Of a stretch of DNA of 64,000 nt, positions 23,821 to 35,390 are shown one piece after another. The notes below the pieces were generated by a model, which saw only the letters and a program-made list of their open reading frames with translations, searched no databases and was not told the DNA's origin. Origin of the DNA: Tenebrio molitor (lineage: Eukaryota; Arthropoda; Insecta; Coleoptera; Tenebrionidae); contig NC_091048.1 of the NCBI RefSeq assembly GCF_963966145.1, forward strand, positions 22,010,001 through 22,074,000, given 5' to 3'. A program made the translations under genes and the position numbers. Position 1 is the first letter of the stretch, and every line of letters begins with the position of its first letter.

Positions 23821-24064
23821 TTTTTTTTGTTCAACACTGTCAGAATTTGAGAATTTTCTCCTGTGTGAACGGATTTTGATAAATGTCACAACTTGTCAAA
23901 ACGAAATGTCAAGCTAATTTTAAAAATTTTAAGCGATTTCGAGCCTTTAAGGGGCTCATCGAACAAAAAAACATTGTATTCAACTCGTTTCACTCGCGTT
24001 TTAAACTGGCCCACTCATGCCGAAAAAAGCTCAATTTACACACGAACTCGTTAAATAAAGTACT
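23821..24064 (-). repeat. Foldback repeat B, copy 2
   Basis: Reverse-orientation copy of repeat B: a T-run plus GTTCAACACTGTCAG, ATGTCACAACTTGTCAAAAC, GAGCCTTTAAGGGGCTC and AATTTACACACGAACTCG. It lacks the 30-bp TIRs that surround copy 1. It creates a spurious open frame of 76 codons. Confidence 0.85.
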
Positions 24065-24107
24065 ATTTCGTGCTTCTTTATCAATGGATGTGCAAACACA
24101 TGAGCGC

Positions 24108-24252
24108 GTATGAATTTTAGGGTACAAATTATATTTAATTTTAACTCTGTTTTAAAAAATTTGCGGAAAAAAAAATAAAAAAAAAATGTATATTTTAACG
24201 AGTCCTATTGATAGTTAAATTTATTACGTGAACTTCCATAACACCCGGTATA
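24108..24252 (+). repeat. Dispersed repeat C, copy 2
   Basis: Matches 14621-14766, including ATTTATTACGTGAACTTCCA and the terminal ACACCCGGTA. It begins about 45 bases after repeat B copy 2. Confidence 0.8.
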
Positions 24253-24335
24253 CTGTGTGTAATCAAGAATCATCCGAAAATCTCAACTAATTCGTGTCAT
24301 TAATACAAACGAACTGTGGAGAATTATTCAGTTTA

Positions 24336-24480
24336 TTGGGGCGTATTCTGTAATTTTTAAAGGGCCGTTAAAATTTTAGCGTCCTTTAAAATTTAAAATT
24401 TCAAGCCCTGATTGGTCATTGCTATGACAACTTAATTTAACTGCCTTTAAAATTTAGGAGCAGTTACAGAATACGCCCCA
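24336..24480. mobile_element. MITE with TTA target duplication
   Basis: TGGGGCGTATTCTGTAA at the left is mirrored perfectly at the right end (17 bp). TTA flanks both sides (24333-24335, 24481-24483). The length is 145 bp with no coding. The TTA target and size fit a PIF/Harbinger-type MITE. Confidence 0.8.
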
Positions 24481-24699
24481 TTAATTATTAAGATGACAAA
24501 ATTCAATAGATTTAAAGGAAAAATCACATATAATTGTGTTCCAGCTTCTGAAATTAATTTTTTCTGTTGGTAAATTTGCTTTTAATCCGAATGTTCAAAC
24601 TTTTTTTTTACTTGTAACATATTCTTTGGAAATTTTACTCTAACCGGGACGTCTCGTATGAAGCTTTAAAATTTTAGTTGACAAAGTTGACAAAGACAA

Positions 24700-24865
24700 A
24701 GATTGTATCAAATGACTGTCAAGAAAGCTAGTTCTTGTAGATTTACAATTTTGAAATTTATGAACGGAATAACGGAAATAAAATTAGTAAATCAGTTTCA
24801 TCCCAAAGATTACCTTTCACTTATTTCTCTTATGTTTTATGGTAAAATTACTGCACCAATATAAA
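24700..24865 (+). repeat. Dispersed repeat D, copy 1
   Basis: Diverged direct match to 27965-28135. Shared anchors are AGTTCTTGTAGATTTAC-like sequence, ATTTCTCTTATGTTTT and CACCAATA. No coding content. Confidence 0.65.
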
Positions 24866-24899
24866 GTAGTACTGGACTAATTTATATAAAAATATATCT

Positions 24900-27355
24900 G
24901 TTATGTTTAAGAAAACTAACTAATCTTATATCATTAAAAAGTAAGTGACACAATATGCCTTTTGTGGGAATTATAATGATATGACTAACACTTTTTTGTA
25001 GATTTCATGAAGATGATTATGTTACAAAAAAGAAACACTTCTGGTTTGGCATCTCGGATGAAATCGAAGTGGAAAACAAGTGACCTTTTTCTGACTTCTT
25101 TTTCGTTTATTTTATTTTGGGTGAAATTTTTCGGCTGCCACCGAATGATGTTTTATTATCCTTCGTCGCCATTTATATGCATAAATATAACATGTGGGCA
25201 GCAGCGATTTCTTTTTGTGTAGTCTATATATAATATTTTTTGTAAGCGTTTAGTCAGCTAGCGTGTCTTTGTGTTATATTTTGTTTTTGTTTTATGTCTG
25301 TGTCAGCGTCTAAATATTAGACATTACTTTTGGGTCACTTGTGTAGGTGAAAATGCAAATGATGTAAACATCACTCCATGGTAGGTGTAGTGAAGAATCC
25401 CGTCAGGAAGTACGAACTGATCTGCATTAATGAATGCCAGCAACGGCCCTGTTATGTCACTGTAATTGTTAATAAATTCGTTTGTATTATAATAAATAAA
25501 TTATTAATACTCCATTATTTTCTAATTGATTACATAATGTTAACACCCACATTAACACGTCGGACAAAAATCGAAACTACGGAATTTAACACCGGGACAG
25601 AAGTGAGATGCGGCTAGTTCGGCAACAGTTGATATGTCAAGTGCTAATATTCGGAAGAAAAAATCTATTGGAGTGGCCGCAAATACAAGTCCGGCTCTTT
25701 AAAATGTATAGTCGGTTCATTGTTGGCTCGCCTACACGTGGTTACAATAAAGAAAAAAGACCGAGACTATCATGACTAAATTAACATTAAACACATTGTC
25801 ATTACTTGTAAATCGTCTGAGTATATGGGCCAATGTCTGTCGAGGAATCAAACTTGCAAATACAACACCAAATTTATTCCTCCACTAAAACATATTTGGA
25901 GCTTGTGATGTGGTAAAAAAACATGTAAAATATTATTGGCGATCAGCACGCCCCCACTTTGGGTCAACCAGTTGGAGCTTGTCCAATTCTTGTCCTTTGA
26001 ATTTTCTCAAGCACTAATCATCCTCGTAAAACTAATATTATTCAATGCTTGCGGTCGGATCGCTTGTATCTTTATTGGTCGGTTTCCTTGCAAAATACAT
26101 GTTTTTCTCGCGATAATTGTCTTTCTAAACAACAGAATTTATTTGATGATGAGACTCATGCGGTCGCTGTCGATCTCGTCTTCCAATCGAGAGAAAAAAC
26201 ATCCAATTAAATCACCTCGTAAATACCTTCATTAATTTATTCATTAAGGTCTTAATTAAAACGAAGACATCACAGCCGGTACACTATCACTTTCCATAAT
26301 ATCAATTATCTGCATACGGTTATGTAACCCGTGCCCAACTCTACAGCTCTCGGAGAGCCATTGTGTCAAAGCAGACATTTAATTGATTTGGATGCGGCAA
26401 TCAAAATGGAAACGTTTCACAAATTATGCAATCAGACGCGATAATTAAGAAGTACGAAAATTTTGAATGACTCTTACGGTTGAGATTTCAATTTCTCCCC
26501 TAGCATCATTTCACAGAAGCGGAGGGTTAAGTAACACGTAAGCAGCTCATTTATGTAATTTAACTGTAACCTAAATTTCGAGATTTAGCCGTCAGAGTCA
26601 TCCGAAGAGGATTTGGTTCTGGTCTGACGTCAACAGGGAGGACTAGTGCGGTTCGATAAGCGGCACAAACAACAATTGTTGTACACAAGACATAAAATAG
26701 AAGTTTATTGCCTACGTTAGATTTAGTACAAATATATTTGTTGAACGTGTGTTGATGTCGAGCGGCTTCTGTAATTTTATGTGCGCAATTATGTTTTGAT
26801 GTTATTACGTTATTATCAACATATTTTATATGTTTGTCCTAAAAATATGTATATCAAAGTGGAAGTTTTATTGTTGTTTGTGTTTGCAATTCGCGTGTGC
26901 TCGAAAACCGTGGAATTTTGTCGATAGCCGTGATTTTGTCCGACGTACGTTTAAAAAAGTGGACGAAGAGTAATGAATATGTAGATAGTACAATGACATC
27001 CACGCGCAGACTTACTTTCAATACCACACCTTGAGTTATATGACAGTTGAGAAGTGCACCTGCAATTGGAAGGCTTTTATAGATCTGGCGTATGTCGTGA
27101 GATCTCTAGCAGGGAGCTGTGGCATTCCGTGAAAAAGTTGTGCTTATAAACGACTGCGGTGCTTTTTCTGATGTCATACTATGAGTGATTTTTTTATTTT
27201 TCAGACATCTAGTCGCGCTGATGGGTGATTTTTCAATAAAACAATAGCAACATGTTGTTGAAACTTGTCGGTTGCAATGTTTCAACATTGTGCTGAAAAT
27301 TTTAATTGTCGGGTTGTTAAACTTTATGGCTTTATTATCAATACATGCGAGTTAT
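24900..27355. other. Intergenic spacer, no gene seen
   Basis: No recognisable gene. Open frames at 25007, 25378 and 25936 are short and lack motifs. The 25600-27000 part is less AT-rich and free of recognisable transposons, so it may hold regulatory sequence. Confidence 0.35.
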
Positions 27356-27487
27356 TTCGTGCAAAGAATAAATTACATTGATTAAGTATTTAAAGAAACG
27401 GCGCGACTTATATGTGTGAAACGCAATTTTTAAGTCGTATTTCTTTAAATCATTAATCAATATACCTAATTTATTCTACGCACGAAC
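27356..27487. mobile_element. Foldback MITE
   Basis: The left arm (TTTCGTGCAAAGAATAAATT, then GATTAAGTATTTAAAGAAAC) pairs imperfectly with a right arm ending in TTTATTCTACGCACGAA. Arms are about 50 nt around a short loop near 27411-27430. Confidence 0.7.
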
Positions 27488-27964
27488 CATCCTGAATGTG
27501 CGGTTAATAAAATTATAAACTTTTAAGAACCCACATTGTGGCCGGGTTAGTTGCTGTGTTGTTGCATTTGTTCTATATGACAAAGATTAGATTTTATGAT
27601 TATAGTAAGCAAACAAATTTAAGCCATTCGCAACGTTATTGCTCCCTTGCCGCTTCATTTTCTCAAAAGCGTCAACGATGTGACGTTATTGGTTAGATTT
27701 ATTGCAAAAATTGATAGTTAGGCAATATTAACTGTACCAAGGTTATCTCAATTTCATTATTCGAACCCGTGGACAATATCAAGGTGAGGCACGTGACGTC
27801 AGTTGATTTCCTCGATCGACGCAACTTGAATTCCACCGAGTTTCTTCCGAAACTTGGTCTAATAAGTGAAACTGGCAACTTTTAACTTCGCAAATAATAA
27901 ATTGAGCAAATTTCGTCGAGCTCCGGAAGACGGAAGCAAGTTCAAGTTTCTATGAAATTATAGC

Positions 27965-28135
27965 AAGAGACTGTTCTAAGATAGTTCTAGTGGATTTACG
28001 ATTTTCAAATGTACTAACACAATAACTCATACTGAAAATTAGCAAATTGATTTTACCCAAGAGATTATCTTTCGAATATTTCTCTTATGTTTTGTGGCGA
28101 AACCAATACACCAATAAAACGGTACAGCACTGTTT
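27965..28135 (+). repeat. Dispersed repeat D, copy 2
   Basis: Counterpart of 24700-24865 in direct orientation, moderately diverged. Confidence 0.65.
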
Positions 28136-28653
28136 TATTACAAAAGTTTATTACGTTCAAGATTTTAAAGTGAGTTTGGTCAGTAGCAGGTGGGTTTAAA
28201 TGAGATTTGTAAAAATATAAATGTTGTTGTATTGAAGACAAGTGGTCTTAAATATTATTAAAAAACAGAATATGTATGTGAAAAAGTGGATTGAGAAAGC
28301 TTCAATAGTGGTAGATGATGCATAAAACATTATACAAACAGGTGTCCGAATTCGAGCGCACAAGCTCGATGCCACGTGATTTCTCAAGAGATAAGTTCCA
28401 AAAAAATTACCAGATTTTTTTTCATCGATCCTAATTTTTTGATAATTAAGAAATCAAATTGGGACATATATTTTTGGCGTAACTCACAAACTACGAATCG
28501 TAGTAATAGTAATTTGTGCAGCACACATCGTGAGGCATCATGTGACGTCAAGCCGATTTCTCCTCTTATGCCGGTTATCGGAAAAAATAAATAAAAAAGA
28601 CCACTCAAAAAATAAATTTAATATTGGCAATTGTCTTTAGTGTCTTTTTAGTA

Positions 28654-28846
28654 TCGGGTGTCCCGTCAAAGTTGGCGTTGAAAAGTCGATTGTGAACGCA
28701 CAACTGTTACGGATCACGGACCAGCTGTTTAAATCTAACCTCACTTTTTGCGTTGTTTGTGTTTTTACTCTGCAAACTGACGTGTGGTGCGTTCACAATC
28801 GACTCGTTAACGCCAACTTTGGCGGGAAATTTAAATAAACACCGGA
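28654..28846. mobile_element. MITE family A, copy 1
   Basis: About 190-bp element with long inverted repeats. The left TCGGGTGTCCCGTCAAAGTT, then GGCGTTGAAAAGTCGATTGT, is mirrored at the right. TA flanks both sides. The centre includes GGATCACGGACCAGCTGTTT. The same family occurs at 45394, 55831 and 61937. Confidence 0.88.
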
Positions 28847-29220
28847 TACCTCTGGAAGAGCGGTGAAAGAAACTAATGCGATGTAAAGAAAGAAGTCCTA
28901 CACAACAATTCACTTTAAGACAAAATGAAAAAAATTGAACATTATTTCCATATCCTATATATCTGGGACAATCTCCTTTACGTTTGATACTTATTTATGT
29001 ATAAGTTATGATAATGGATGTAATGTTAAAAATGTATCAGGAAATTTTATTTGCTTTCGTTATATCGACCTAAAATTTGTACAAAAAATTCAGTTTTATG
29101 AAAGAACCAAAACCATCAAAATACCTTAAAACAGCAAATGTATAACAAATTTAAATAAAAATTCCACTTTAAAGATTGACATTCATTTTGTCCATATTTT
29201 TCGCGCTTTAAAATGATGGA

Positions 29221-29636
29221 AAACGCCCAGATGGGATGTTGGGATGACTTTAGTACCATGGATTAAAGGTCAACCTTTAGTTTGGGACGTTACTATTGTA
29301 GATACACTTGCAGATAGTTACGTTTTGAAAACTTCTGAAGTTTCAGGTTTTGCCGCTGAAATGGCTTGCAAACGCAAACATAGCAAATTTAGTTCAATTA
29401 TTTCGTCAAATTACATATTTAAAGGTTTAGCCTTTGAAACTTTAGGCCCTTAGTGCAAAGAAGCCATCGATTTCATTAATGTTATCGGAAACCGACTTAT
29501 TGCGGAATCAGGCGATTCAAAATCAAAGAAATTCCTTTTCGAGAAGATTTCCCTTGGTATTCAACGTGGAAACGCTGCAAGCATTCGGGGCATTTTTCCA
29601 GGTTCCGCATTATTATCGGAAATTTTTGCATTGTAA
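29221..29636 (+). pseudogene. C-terminal fragment of a transposon-type polyprotein
   Basis: KRPDG (29221) is followed by an 8-bp duplication that shifts frame. An open run from MTLVPWIKGQPLVWDVTIVD follows, with one in-frame TAG where TGG (Trp) would be expected after LGP (29451), and then GNRLIAESGDSKS, ISLGIQRGNAASIRG and a stop at 29634. The pattern RPDG-x-PW-x-G-x-LVWDVT, then an ETLGP block and a QRGNA block, recalls C-terminal regions of mobile-element proteins in many animals. The PD...D...K spacing could be a PD-(D/E)XK nuclease fold; that is inference. Only about 136 codons remain and no termini were found. Confidence 0.5.
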
Positions 29637-30245
29637 ATCAAAAATGTTATGTAATTATGTTATCAATTTGAATTATTAACAAATGTACGTTTTTTCTTAT
29701 TATGTATTATTATTATTACATATTTTCATATTACTTCAACCGACTCTATTTTTTTAAGCAGCGTATGGGGTTTGTGTTGTCCCCACATAAAATCTATAAA
29801 GAAATGATAGAATGTAATATGGAAATATTCTCTAGGACAGATTAAAATTTTTCCGCGACAAATTAACGGTTGGGTGCCCGATTGGTATCGAAAATGTAAA
29901 TATCATGTTAATAGCCCAATTGACGGTGACTTTTGAAGCTTTAACTATCATTATTATCATTAACCAGGATTACGATGGATTGTTCTGAAAGATTTGTTAC
30001 CGCGATGGAAACTTGGATTCACCTCTAATAAAATCCCATTCAAACATCAAAACGTCAAACAACAAAACATCCTCTTACCTATAGTTGAAGATGGTTTTTC
30101 ACAGTATGTACATATATCCATTTTTTATGAGATGGAAATGGAGACACTGATTTTTAGTTATAATCTCCCTAGCGCATGATTTATTTCCGAAAATTTTTCC
30201 GAGCTCGCGAATGCTTTTGTTGGTGCGGAAATAAGCACGAGTCTA

Positions 30246-30377
30246 AAGGCGGCCTTACACCAAGGCAACAATTGGCAACATGTTGCCTGCAACATTTTTT
30301 ATTAATGTTGCCGGTCATTACTAAAAAATGTTGCAGGCAACATGTTGCCAATTGTTGCCTTGGTGTAAGGCCGCCTT
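30246..30377. mobile_element. Perfect foldback, PIF/Harbinger-like MITE
   Basis: The left arm 30246-30300 begins AAGGCGGCCTTACACCAAGG. The right arm 30323-30377 is its exact reverse complement over 55 nt, with a 22-nt loop. TAA lies next to both ends (GTCTAA and TAAGAC), matching the 3-bp target of PIF/Harbinger elements. The arms contain repeated GGCAACA/TGTTGCC. Confidence 0.9.
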
Positions 30378-30747
30378 AAGACAATACTTACAAGAGTATG
30401 AGTGGAAAGCGTGGAAAAATTTACAGAAATAACTTCACACGCATACACGTGGGATATTCGACGAGAAAAACGCACACCAGCATCAAGTAATTAATTAAGG
30501 AGATACATTAATTTGAAATTTCAAACTCGCAAAATTTTATTTTTAATGGTAACAGTGATTAAATAGTTATTGTGTATTAAGGCCCAAAAAGTGTATCTTT
30601 TTCGTCCGAGTCTGGGTTTTCTATACTAAGGACAACGTAACATTTTATCTGCACCGCCCATTACAATTTCTTAGTTACCAATCAAATAGGTTGTTAAGAC
30701 GATCTGATTTACACAGAAAAAACATTCTGACATTCGAATTGTCTTAA

Positions 30748-31466
30748 GGATGAACTGGAGTAACATTGAAAAATGGCGAAAATTGCTTAAAATTGGTACA
30801 ATAGTCCTTTCATCCATTCTAGAGTACTGTGCCAAATTAAAAAAAAATTGATCGAGGAATTTTAAAGTTATTACCTTTTAAAGTTTCGGGATATTTTACA
30901 CGTGTTCTTATGAGAAATCGAGCAATGGTCGCATAAAAATTGATAAAAAACATATTTCAAAAAGGCCAATTTTTCTTAAATTTTTCACACATAAAGTATC
31001 GATATCGTAGAATTTTCTAATGAATTTACAAAAAAAGTTGGTCGAGGATTTTCCATGTAATCGCTAATTATATGTGGAAAAACACGGTTTTTGAGGTTAT
31101 GTATCTGTTTTAATTTCAATAAAAGTGAACAAAATGCATATAATTGACGTCGGTATGCAACATTACACTCATATCGCATGTTTTACTACAGTTACGTTAA
31201 GAACTTTAACAGAAATCAATGAAAATTGAAATTCAGTGTGCTTCTGTTTACTTTCACGTACAGTCTTAGTCAAAAGATTGTAAAATCACATGTAAGTTAT
31301 TATCTAAATATCAAGAAAATAAACACAAAATTTGCTTGCAACTCATTACAATTTGTTTCCAAAAATTAAAAACTTTTTTTTCAAATATTGATATCTCGTA
31401 ATAAACGTTTCATAGCATAATAAGAATTCCGCAACTTTTTGCTGAGATTGTTACTCCAGTTCATCC
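30748..31466. mobile_element. TTAA-flanked non-autonomous element
   Basis: GGATGAACTGGAGTAACA is inverted exactly at both ends (18 bp), and TTAA lies immediately outside each end (30744-30747, 31467-31470). It is 719 bp with no credible coding. TTAA is the piggyBac target, but the terminus does not start with CCC. Confidence 0.82.
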
Positions 31467-31470
31467 TTAA

Positions 31471-32532
31471 TGAGATTTTATTTTTTAAAACCTAAAACAA
31501 TGGGTCATATGCATAAACCATTAGCAAATGCTTTTAGTTGTATTAGTGAGAGATAGAAATACATGGACTCTATTAGATAGAAAAAGACAAATATATAGTA
31601 TAAGCAAATGCTTATTCTTATGCATACTACCCTTGACAGCAAAATTCTAACCTTAAGTTTTTTACGCGGCAAATGTGATGAAAAATTATACAGATTGAGT
31701 CTGGCTTTGATTCTAATTGGTCAATTTATGTGAGCGGAGCAGATAAAAAGTTATAACGGCAATACTATAGTTATATAGGTACCAATTTTCACGTTATGTA
31801 TCTCGGGAAACGAACACGACATAGTATTTTGGGCGGCAGCGGAGTTCCCCGGCGGTCAGAAATTTTCAGGTCTTGTAGCAGGTAGTGAATGGTAAGGGAT
31901 TAGCGCTGGTGATAAGAATGATCGGGTAATTAGGAATTACATTGCCTTTCCTAAAATATTAAATTAAAGATTTCTTTATAAGAAGACATATTCTTGGGAC
32001 CAATGATTAAAACTATCTCTTTTTTAGTTTTATTATTTGTTTAAAAGCGCCAGCATGGAAACTGAGTGAAAAAGGCAAACTTGTAGTGAATGGTGCGAAA
32101 TTTTGTCAAGCCAGAAAGTTATGTAATAAGTGATAACCGTATACGTTGGAGATGTGTTCAAAAAATTTTTTATTGCAAAAATAGATATACCTCGGTTTTT
32201 TCTTAAATGACTAGATAATATTATTGTTTAATATAAAAACAGTGCTAGGCTTTGTAATTTTCACAAAAATAATGTTAACAGGGGGTTGAAAAATTAGCAT
32301 GTAAAACCCTATGGCCAGTCTTAAAAAAAAATCACTGTATACTCATATCATGTACTTAAATAGAGTATAATTTGTAAATGCCGTATGTCATTTTAATGAT
32401 TATAATCTAGTCCGGCTACCACCCGTCGACTACCTATCGCAGTAATGCCCCATAACCTCGGGAGGAACTCGTCTGTTAAAAAGGGTTATGCAGGTAAAGA
32501 AGTGACCACCGGGAGGAACTCGGATACGCCCA
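31471..32532. other. Spacer, no gene seen
   Basis: AT-rich. The string CGGGAGGAACTCG occurs twice (about 32459 and 32509), a short local direct repeat 50 bases apart. Confidence 0.4.
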
Positions 32533-32683
32533 GTATTTTATTTAACGAGTTCGTGTGTAAATTGGGTTCTTTATGACATGAGTGGGCCAGTTTAAAATGT
32601 GAGTGAAACCAGCGTTTTAAAAGCTGATAAATGATTTGGTTGTCCAACAGACAAAGAGTGTGACCTACAGCACAAAGTGAATA

Positions 32684-33955
32684 CAGGGTGGTCCCGATAT
32701 AACCTGCCAGAAGAAATCCAGTAATAGGTGACGGTGAGTAGAACTCATACACAAAAAAAGTTTCTAATAAAAGTCTTTTCGTTTTCGAGATAAAAATAAT
32801 TGAAAATTTGGTCAAAATTTGCTGTACGCTAATGAGTTAATCGGTTTTAAAAAGGTAATTCTGGTTACTTGGCTGCGATTTCTTTAGCAACGGTACCTGC
32901 AACACCTATGACATTTGTCAAGTTTAATTTTAAATTTGCGAATCCTTCAAAAAGTTATGAAATTCACGAAACAAGAATACGCCGATTTGCATTTACTCTA
33001 TGGCGAAACACGTGGTAATTCAAGACCGGCAAGGCGACCATACGGCGAGCGTTTTCCTGAAGGAGTCCTTCCGTCTCGTTGTACTTTTGTGGAGCTACAT
33101 CTGCATTTATGTGAGGTTGGTTCTGACTGATTCCAATACGATGGCGTCCCCGATCCTCCATTTAACCCCTCTGGATTTTAATTTTTGGGGCCACACGAAA
33201 GATTTGGTATACGAAGTTGAAATAAATACAAAAAGTCAACTCCAGAAACGCGTAACAGACGCCGCGAACCGGATTTGTAAAAACCCAGAAATGCTGAATT
33301 CTGTTTATGAAAATTGGTACCAGCGTACTCAAATGTGCTTAAATGCCAACGGAAGGCACACAGAACATTTATTATAAAATAATGTTTCTAGTCTAGTTTA
33401 CCTTTCATTAGTTAGTAGATATTCTCAGTTAGAGTTGAAAGTACGAATATGTAAAGTGTAAATAAATTTATTCAATACATTATTTTGGCTATTTAACCAC
33501 AATTAAGACGATACTCTTATTACACAGATCTTCCACAATTTTGCACACACTACCTCTACATTTATTTACACATTGAGGAACACCACTTTATTTATTACTC
33601 ATTCATCTCAGTCTACAAAATCAGCTTTTGTACCTAAATAAGCTGGTGAATTAACGCACGCAGTGTACCTACAGCGTTTTCAATAAATGTCATTAATTTG
33701 ATTTAGTTTATCAGATTTGAGATTTGTCATAAACGATACAGGTACCTATGTTGCTTAGATACTGTCATCCTTACAAACACCAACAATTAATTCCTGAGTA
33801 GGTACGTATTTTTGTGGTCAGAAGCGTCGAATGGGTGTGGATAGGGGTTAATTTATCCCCATTATTTTGGACCTAACAAAGGGGGGTTTTTTGGACTTGT
33901 TAGATCCTTCTAATCACCCAGAATTTTTTTGGCAGGTTATATCGGGACCACCCTG
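32684..33955 (+). mobile_element. Tc1/mariner-like element inserted in the LINE
   Basis: CAGGGTGGTCCCGATATAAC at 32684 is mirrored by GTTATATCGGGACCACCCTG ending at 33955. TA is present at 32682-32683 and 33956-33957. It is 1272 bp, with internal deletion of the transposase. The second half after the coding remnant is AT-rich and non-coding. Confidence 0.92.
32957..33377 (+). pseudogene. Internally deleted transposase
   Basis: The N-terminus MKFTKQEYADLHLLYGETRG (DUF4817-type) runs from ATG 32957 to about 33120. After a frame change the C-terminal part shows LTPLDFNFWGHTKDLVYE (third catalytic region and flank) and ends NANGRHTEHLL with a stop at 33375. The first two catalytic Asp regions are missing, so N- and C-termini are joined by deletion. 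A full transposase would be about 330-400 residues. Confidence 0.85.
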
Positions 33956-34807
33956 TATACTTCACGAGTGGTGCATAAACTGGAAACTCCCACTTAATAC
34001 AAACAAATGTACAGTGATGCACTTTGGCAAAAAAAAATCCAAAGATCACATATAAAATAGACAACACTGATCTTACAATAGTAGCATCACAAGTTGATCT
34101 TGGAGTGACGGTAACGCAGGATATTTCTTGGACAGAGCAAACAAATAAAGCCGCTAGGAAAGCTGTCCGCACCTTATACCTTTTGAAGAAAATTTTTCCT
34201 TCCCCTTCACACAGTTTAGTGAGTAATTTATATAGCACCTATGTACTTTGCCATATCAGTCTGGCGTCCCCTTTACAAGTAAGACCAACTTTTATTAGAA
34301 AGAGTACAACATGCAGTAACTAAATGGTCGCCCGATTTGTCACACCTGCCATACGAAGAACGTTTAAAAATATTAAAAATTCCGCAACTTGAAGAGAGAT
34401 TCGATAGAGCTGATTTGATTCAAATGTTTCGATTAACGCATAATATTTTTCCTGAAGAATTGAAGGGGAATCATGCCACCGCTTTAGTTCAACCGACAAT
34501 ACTAATTAATTAAATTTTACTTCTTAATTGCTTAAACAAAAATTGCGTAAAAGGTTTGCCTCCGCAATTTAACTTAATTTAATAATAATAATAATAAAAG
34601 CTCTCGAGTGCCATAAAGAGCCCAATTTATACACGAACCAGTTGAATACGTTTTTTTTTGTTTGATGAGCCCCTTAAAGGCTCGAAATCGCTTAAAATCT
34701 TTAAAGTTAGCTTGACGTTTCCTTTTGACAAATTGTGACATTTATTAAAATCCGTTCATACAAGAGAAAATTCTCAAATTCTGACACCATCGAACAAAAA
34801 AAAAAAA

Positions 34808-35256
34808 TGTTTTCACCAATGAACATAATTTTCACTTATTAATCATTTAAGTGGTTAGAAATTTTCTGAAATAATTTTTGTTGCCCAACAATCGCACCAA
34901 ATGGAAGGAACAAAGTCAATTAGATTGATAATCATAGAAGTACCATATGTAAGATTATTGCACACAAAGCAAAATATCTATAATTTATCTAGCAAATTTT
35001 AAATTCTTTTATCTTTCTAATATTTTTCTTGCGAAAGTGACGGTTATATCATTTTTTTCGATGTTTTCCGTTGCATTTTTAAAGAAAGGAGTAGCGATGA
35101 TTATTGAGGAAGATGCATTATTATCTCAAGAAAGCGTATAATTATCCGAGAAATAATTATCGACTAGTAATAGTTAGGAGCTGATTGGTTGTCATTCAAA
35201 AAATGTTTAAATATTATCATATCAATATCTGGCAGGTATGTGGAATAATCTTTATA
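34808..35256. other. Spacer, no gene seen
   Basis: AT-rich sequence without open frames or recognisable repeats. Confidence 0.4.
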
Positions 35257-35390
35257 CAGGTGTCCCAGAAATCAGAGAAAAAAAAGAGTATCTGCGTAAA
35301 TGTGGTAATCTGAATTTTAAAGAAAAAAAGTCCTGTCTCAAGTGATAATCGAGAAAAGACATTCTAAACGTGACCAATCAGAGTTGAGCA
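35257..35390. mobile_element. Truncated terminus of a 7859-type element
   Basis: CAGGTGTCCCAGAAATCAGA at 35257, then AAAAAAAGTCCTGTCTCAAG and GAGAAAAGACATTCT. These match the inverted right end of the 7859-9627 element over about 130 bases. The other terminus is missing. Confidence 0.75.

Larger units (their letters stand above)
32635..34512 (+). pseudogene. Reverse transcriptase C-terminal part, interrupted
   Basis: Bridging the transposon with a single TA gives DLQHKVNILHEWCINWKLPL followed by NTNKCTVMHFGKK, a typical C-terminal RT segment. After frame changes come VDLGVTVTQDISWTEQTNKA, then YEERLKILKIPQLEERFDRA and DLIQMFRLTHNIFPEELKG. There is no endonuclease and no catalytic YADD box. 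At least two frame changes make it inactive. Confidence 0.85.
32626..34595 (+). mobile_element. 5'-truncated LINE with (TAA)n tail
   Basis: Non-LTR retrotransposon fragment flanked by the 7-bp duplication AAAAGCT and ending in (TAA)n at 34584-34595. About 700 bp are LINE; the rest is an inserted transposon (32684-33955). The (TAA)n tail and truncation inside the reverse transcriptase fit target-primed reverse transcription. The I, CR1 and RTE groups are possible; I cannot decide between them. Confidence 0.85.
32533..34807 (+). repeat. Foldback repeat B, copy 3, split by a LINE
   Basis: The first part 32533-32625 matches the start of copy 1 up to AGCGTTTTAAAA. The second part 34596-34807 resumes with CTCGAGTGCCATAAAGAGCC and runs to GAACAAAAAA. 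AAAAGCT is present on both sides of the intervening 1970 bp (32619-32625 and 34596-34602). That is a clean target duplication. Confidence 0.88.

Noticed and set aside
23883..24113. 76-codon frame, and similar frames at 10958 and 55261
   Set aside because: All derive from the non-coding foldback repeat B read in different frames.
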